From positions 1-5,391 of the forward strand of contig CAMBJI010000160.1 in the NCBI GenBank assembly GCA_945867725.1: a stretch of DNA of 5,391 nucleotides. The letters are read 5' to 3'. Below the pieces are notes generated by a model. That model had not been told where the DNA came from and ran no database searches. It was given only the letters and a program-made list of their open reading frames with translations. Positions 4,397-5,391 of this stretch are shown piece by piece. Source of the stretch: Bordetella parapertussis (GTDB lineage: Bacteria; Pseudomonadota; Gammaproteobacteria; Burkholderiales; Burkholderiaceae_D). A program made the position numbers and the translations under genes. The stretch's first letter is position 1. Each line of letters starts with the position of its first letter.

Positions 4397-5391
4397 ATGC
4401 TGTACTTAAAATCTGCCTCGCTGGCATGTGTCGCGACCTTGACCGCTATGGCGGTCTTTCACGCGACTGCGTTTGCCGAACCGGATCGCTCAGGGATGCT
4501 CGCTCAATACGAAGATGTGGGTCAGCAGAACCTTGAGTTTGCCCCCGCCGTGTTGATGCCTGCCGCTGAGGCCGAACTGCTGGATCAGCAATTCACTAAT
4601 AACAGTACAGATCAGGGCGACCTTTGGGATCGCATCCGCAAAGGCTTTGCCATCCAGGAGCTGAACAACCCGCTCGTGGCCAATCATAGTTTCTGGTACG
4701 GCGCGCGTCCTGAGGGCGTGCAGCGCACTGCACAACGCGCCTCTCGTTACCTGTTCCACGTAGTTCAGGAGCTAGAGAAGCGTCAGATGCCGACCGAACT
4801 GGCGCTGCTACCCTTTATTGAATCGGGCTTCAATCCTCAGGCGTATTCGCACGCCAAGGCCGCCGGGATGTGGCAATTCATTCCTAGTACGGGCCGCAGT
4901 TTCAACCTCAAGCAGAACGCCTTTCGCGATGATCGACGCGATGTGCTGGCCTCGACTGACGCGGCACTGACTTACCTGCAAAGATTGCACCGCATGTTTG
5001 GCGACTGGCAGCTGGCGCTGGCCGCTTACAACTGGGGCGAAGGTTCGGTAATGCGCGCGATTGCGCGGGCGAAAGCAGCAGGCCGCCCGATCGACTACAA
5101 CAGTCTGTCCGCCTACATGCCGGCCGAAACGCGTAATTACTACCCAAAACTGCAAGCACTCAAAAACGTGATTGCGTCGCCGGCGCAATTTGGTGTGAAG
5201 CTGCCGCCGATTGAAAACAAACCTTATTTTGTGTCGGTAAAAAAGACGCGCGATATTGACCTCAAGCTGGCCGCCGAACTAGCCGAGTTACCGATGGAAG
5301 AATTCAAGGCACTCAATCCTCAATTTAATACGGTGATCACAGGCAGCTCAGAGATACAGATCCTGCTACCCACGTCTAATGCGCAAAAATT
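4397..5391 (+). CDS. mltD: Lytic murein transglycosylase D (MltD), 3' end beyond the window
   Basis: The frame stays open from ATG 4397 to the window edge: 331 codons plus two bases. The signal peptide (1-27) ends in AFA before Glu28. I see no credible lipobox, unlike E. coli MltD, which I recall as a lipoprotein; Cys11 lies too early. The SLT domain (about 130-225) shows FIES with catalytic Glu142, GMWQFIPSTG (157-166) and AAYNWGEG (209-216), followed by PAETRNYYPKLQALKNVI (242-259), the conserved MltD extension. From about 276 the sequence looks like the approach to or first part of a LysM-type region; further LysM repeats are expected outside the window. The enzyme cleaves peptidoglycan strands in the periplasm to give 1,6-anhydroMurNAc ends. 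The ribosome site is weak (GGGA at 4382-4385). No other ATG or GTG start gives a better leader. Confidence 0.93.
   Translation, partial: MLYLKSASLACVATLTAMAVFHATAFAEPDRSGMLAQYEDVGQQNLEFAPAVLMPAAEAELLDQQFTNNSTDQGDLWDRIRKGFAIQELNNPLVANHSFWYGARPEGVQRTAQRASRYLFHVVQELEKRQMPTELALLPFIESGFNPQAYSHAKAAGMWQFIPSTGRSFNLKQNAFRDDRRDVLASTDAALTYLQRLHRMFGDWQLALAAYNWGEGSVMRAIARAKAAGRPIDYNSLSAYMPAETRNYYPKLQALKNVIASPAQFGVKLPPIENKPYFVSVKKTRDIDLKLAAELAELPMEEFKALNPQFNTVITGSSEIQILLPTSNAQK

Noticed and set aside
4808..5188. Minus-strand open frames opposite the MltD catalytic domain
   Set aside because: They are mirror frames of a strongly conserved SLT domain and show no domain or start signal of their own.

Overview
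The window looks like a chromosomal piece of a Gram-negative bacterium, most likely a betaproteobacterium. The MltD-type protein and the small membrane-anchored lytic transglycosylase resemble, from memory, proteins of the Burkholderiales/Nitrosomonadales side of that class. Base composition is moderate, with AT-rich intergenic stretches. I see no transposase, integrase, phage gene, rRNA, tRNA or CRISPR array.

Layout. Bases 3-104 may be the tail of an upstream gene. Two co-directional genes follow (153-953 and 1008-2573, + strand). Both encode exported SGNH/GDSL-type proteins with all catalytic blocks intact. The first is membrane-anchored and matches the DUF459/PatB-like pattern. The second has a signal peptide and a long insertion between the Ser block and the Gly block, which resembles the domain plan of the peptidoglycan O-acetylesterase Ape1. 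Convergent to them, 59 bp away, is a membrane-anchored SLT-domain lytic transglycosylase (3370-2633, - strand). A 400-bp regulatory region (3371-3770) separates it from a divergent gene for a compact 152-residue SGNH hydrolase without a signal peptide (3771-4229, + strand). That region carries a textbook sigma-54 promoter, a nested inverted repeat over the promoter, and further dyads upstream. The window ends inside an MltD-type lytic transglycosylase gene (4397 to beyond 5391, + strand).

How the genes may work together. O-acetylation of MurNAc C6-OH blocks lytic transglycosylases, because these enzymes need that hydroxyl to form 1,6-anhydroMurNAc. An acetyl-transferring SGNH protein, an Ape1-like esterase and two lytic transglycosylases side by side therefore make a coherent cell-wall remodelling neighbourhood. 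Adding acetate would protect the glycan, removing it would license cleavage, and the transglycosylases would cut. The functional link is inference from motifs and neighbourhood. The third SGNH protein has no visible export signal, so it may act on a different, cytoplasmic substrate and be switched separately through sigma-54.
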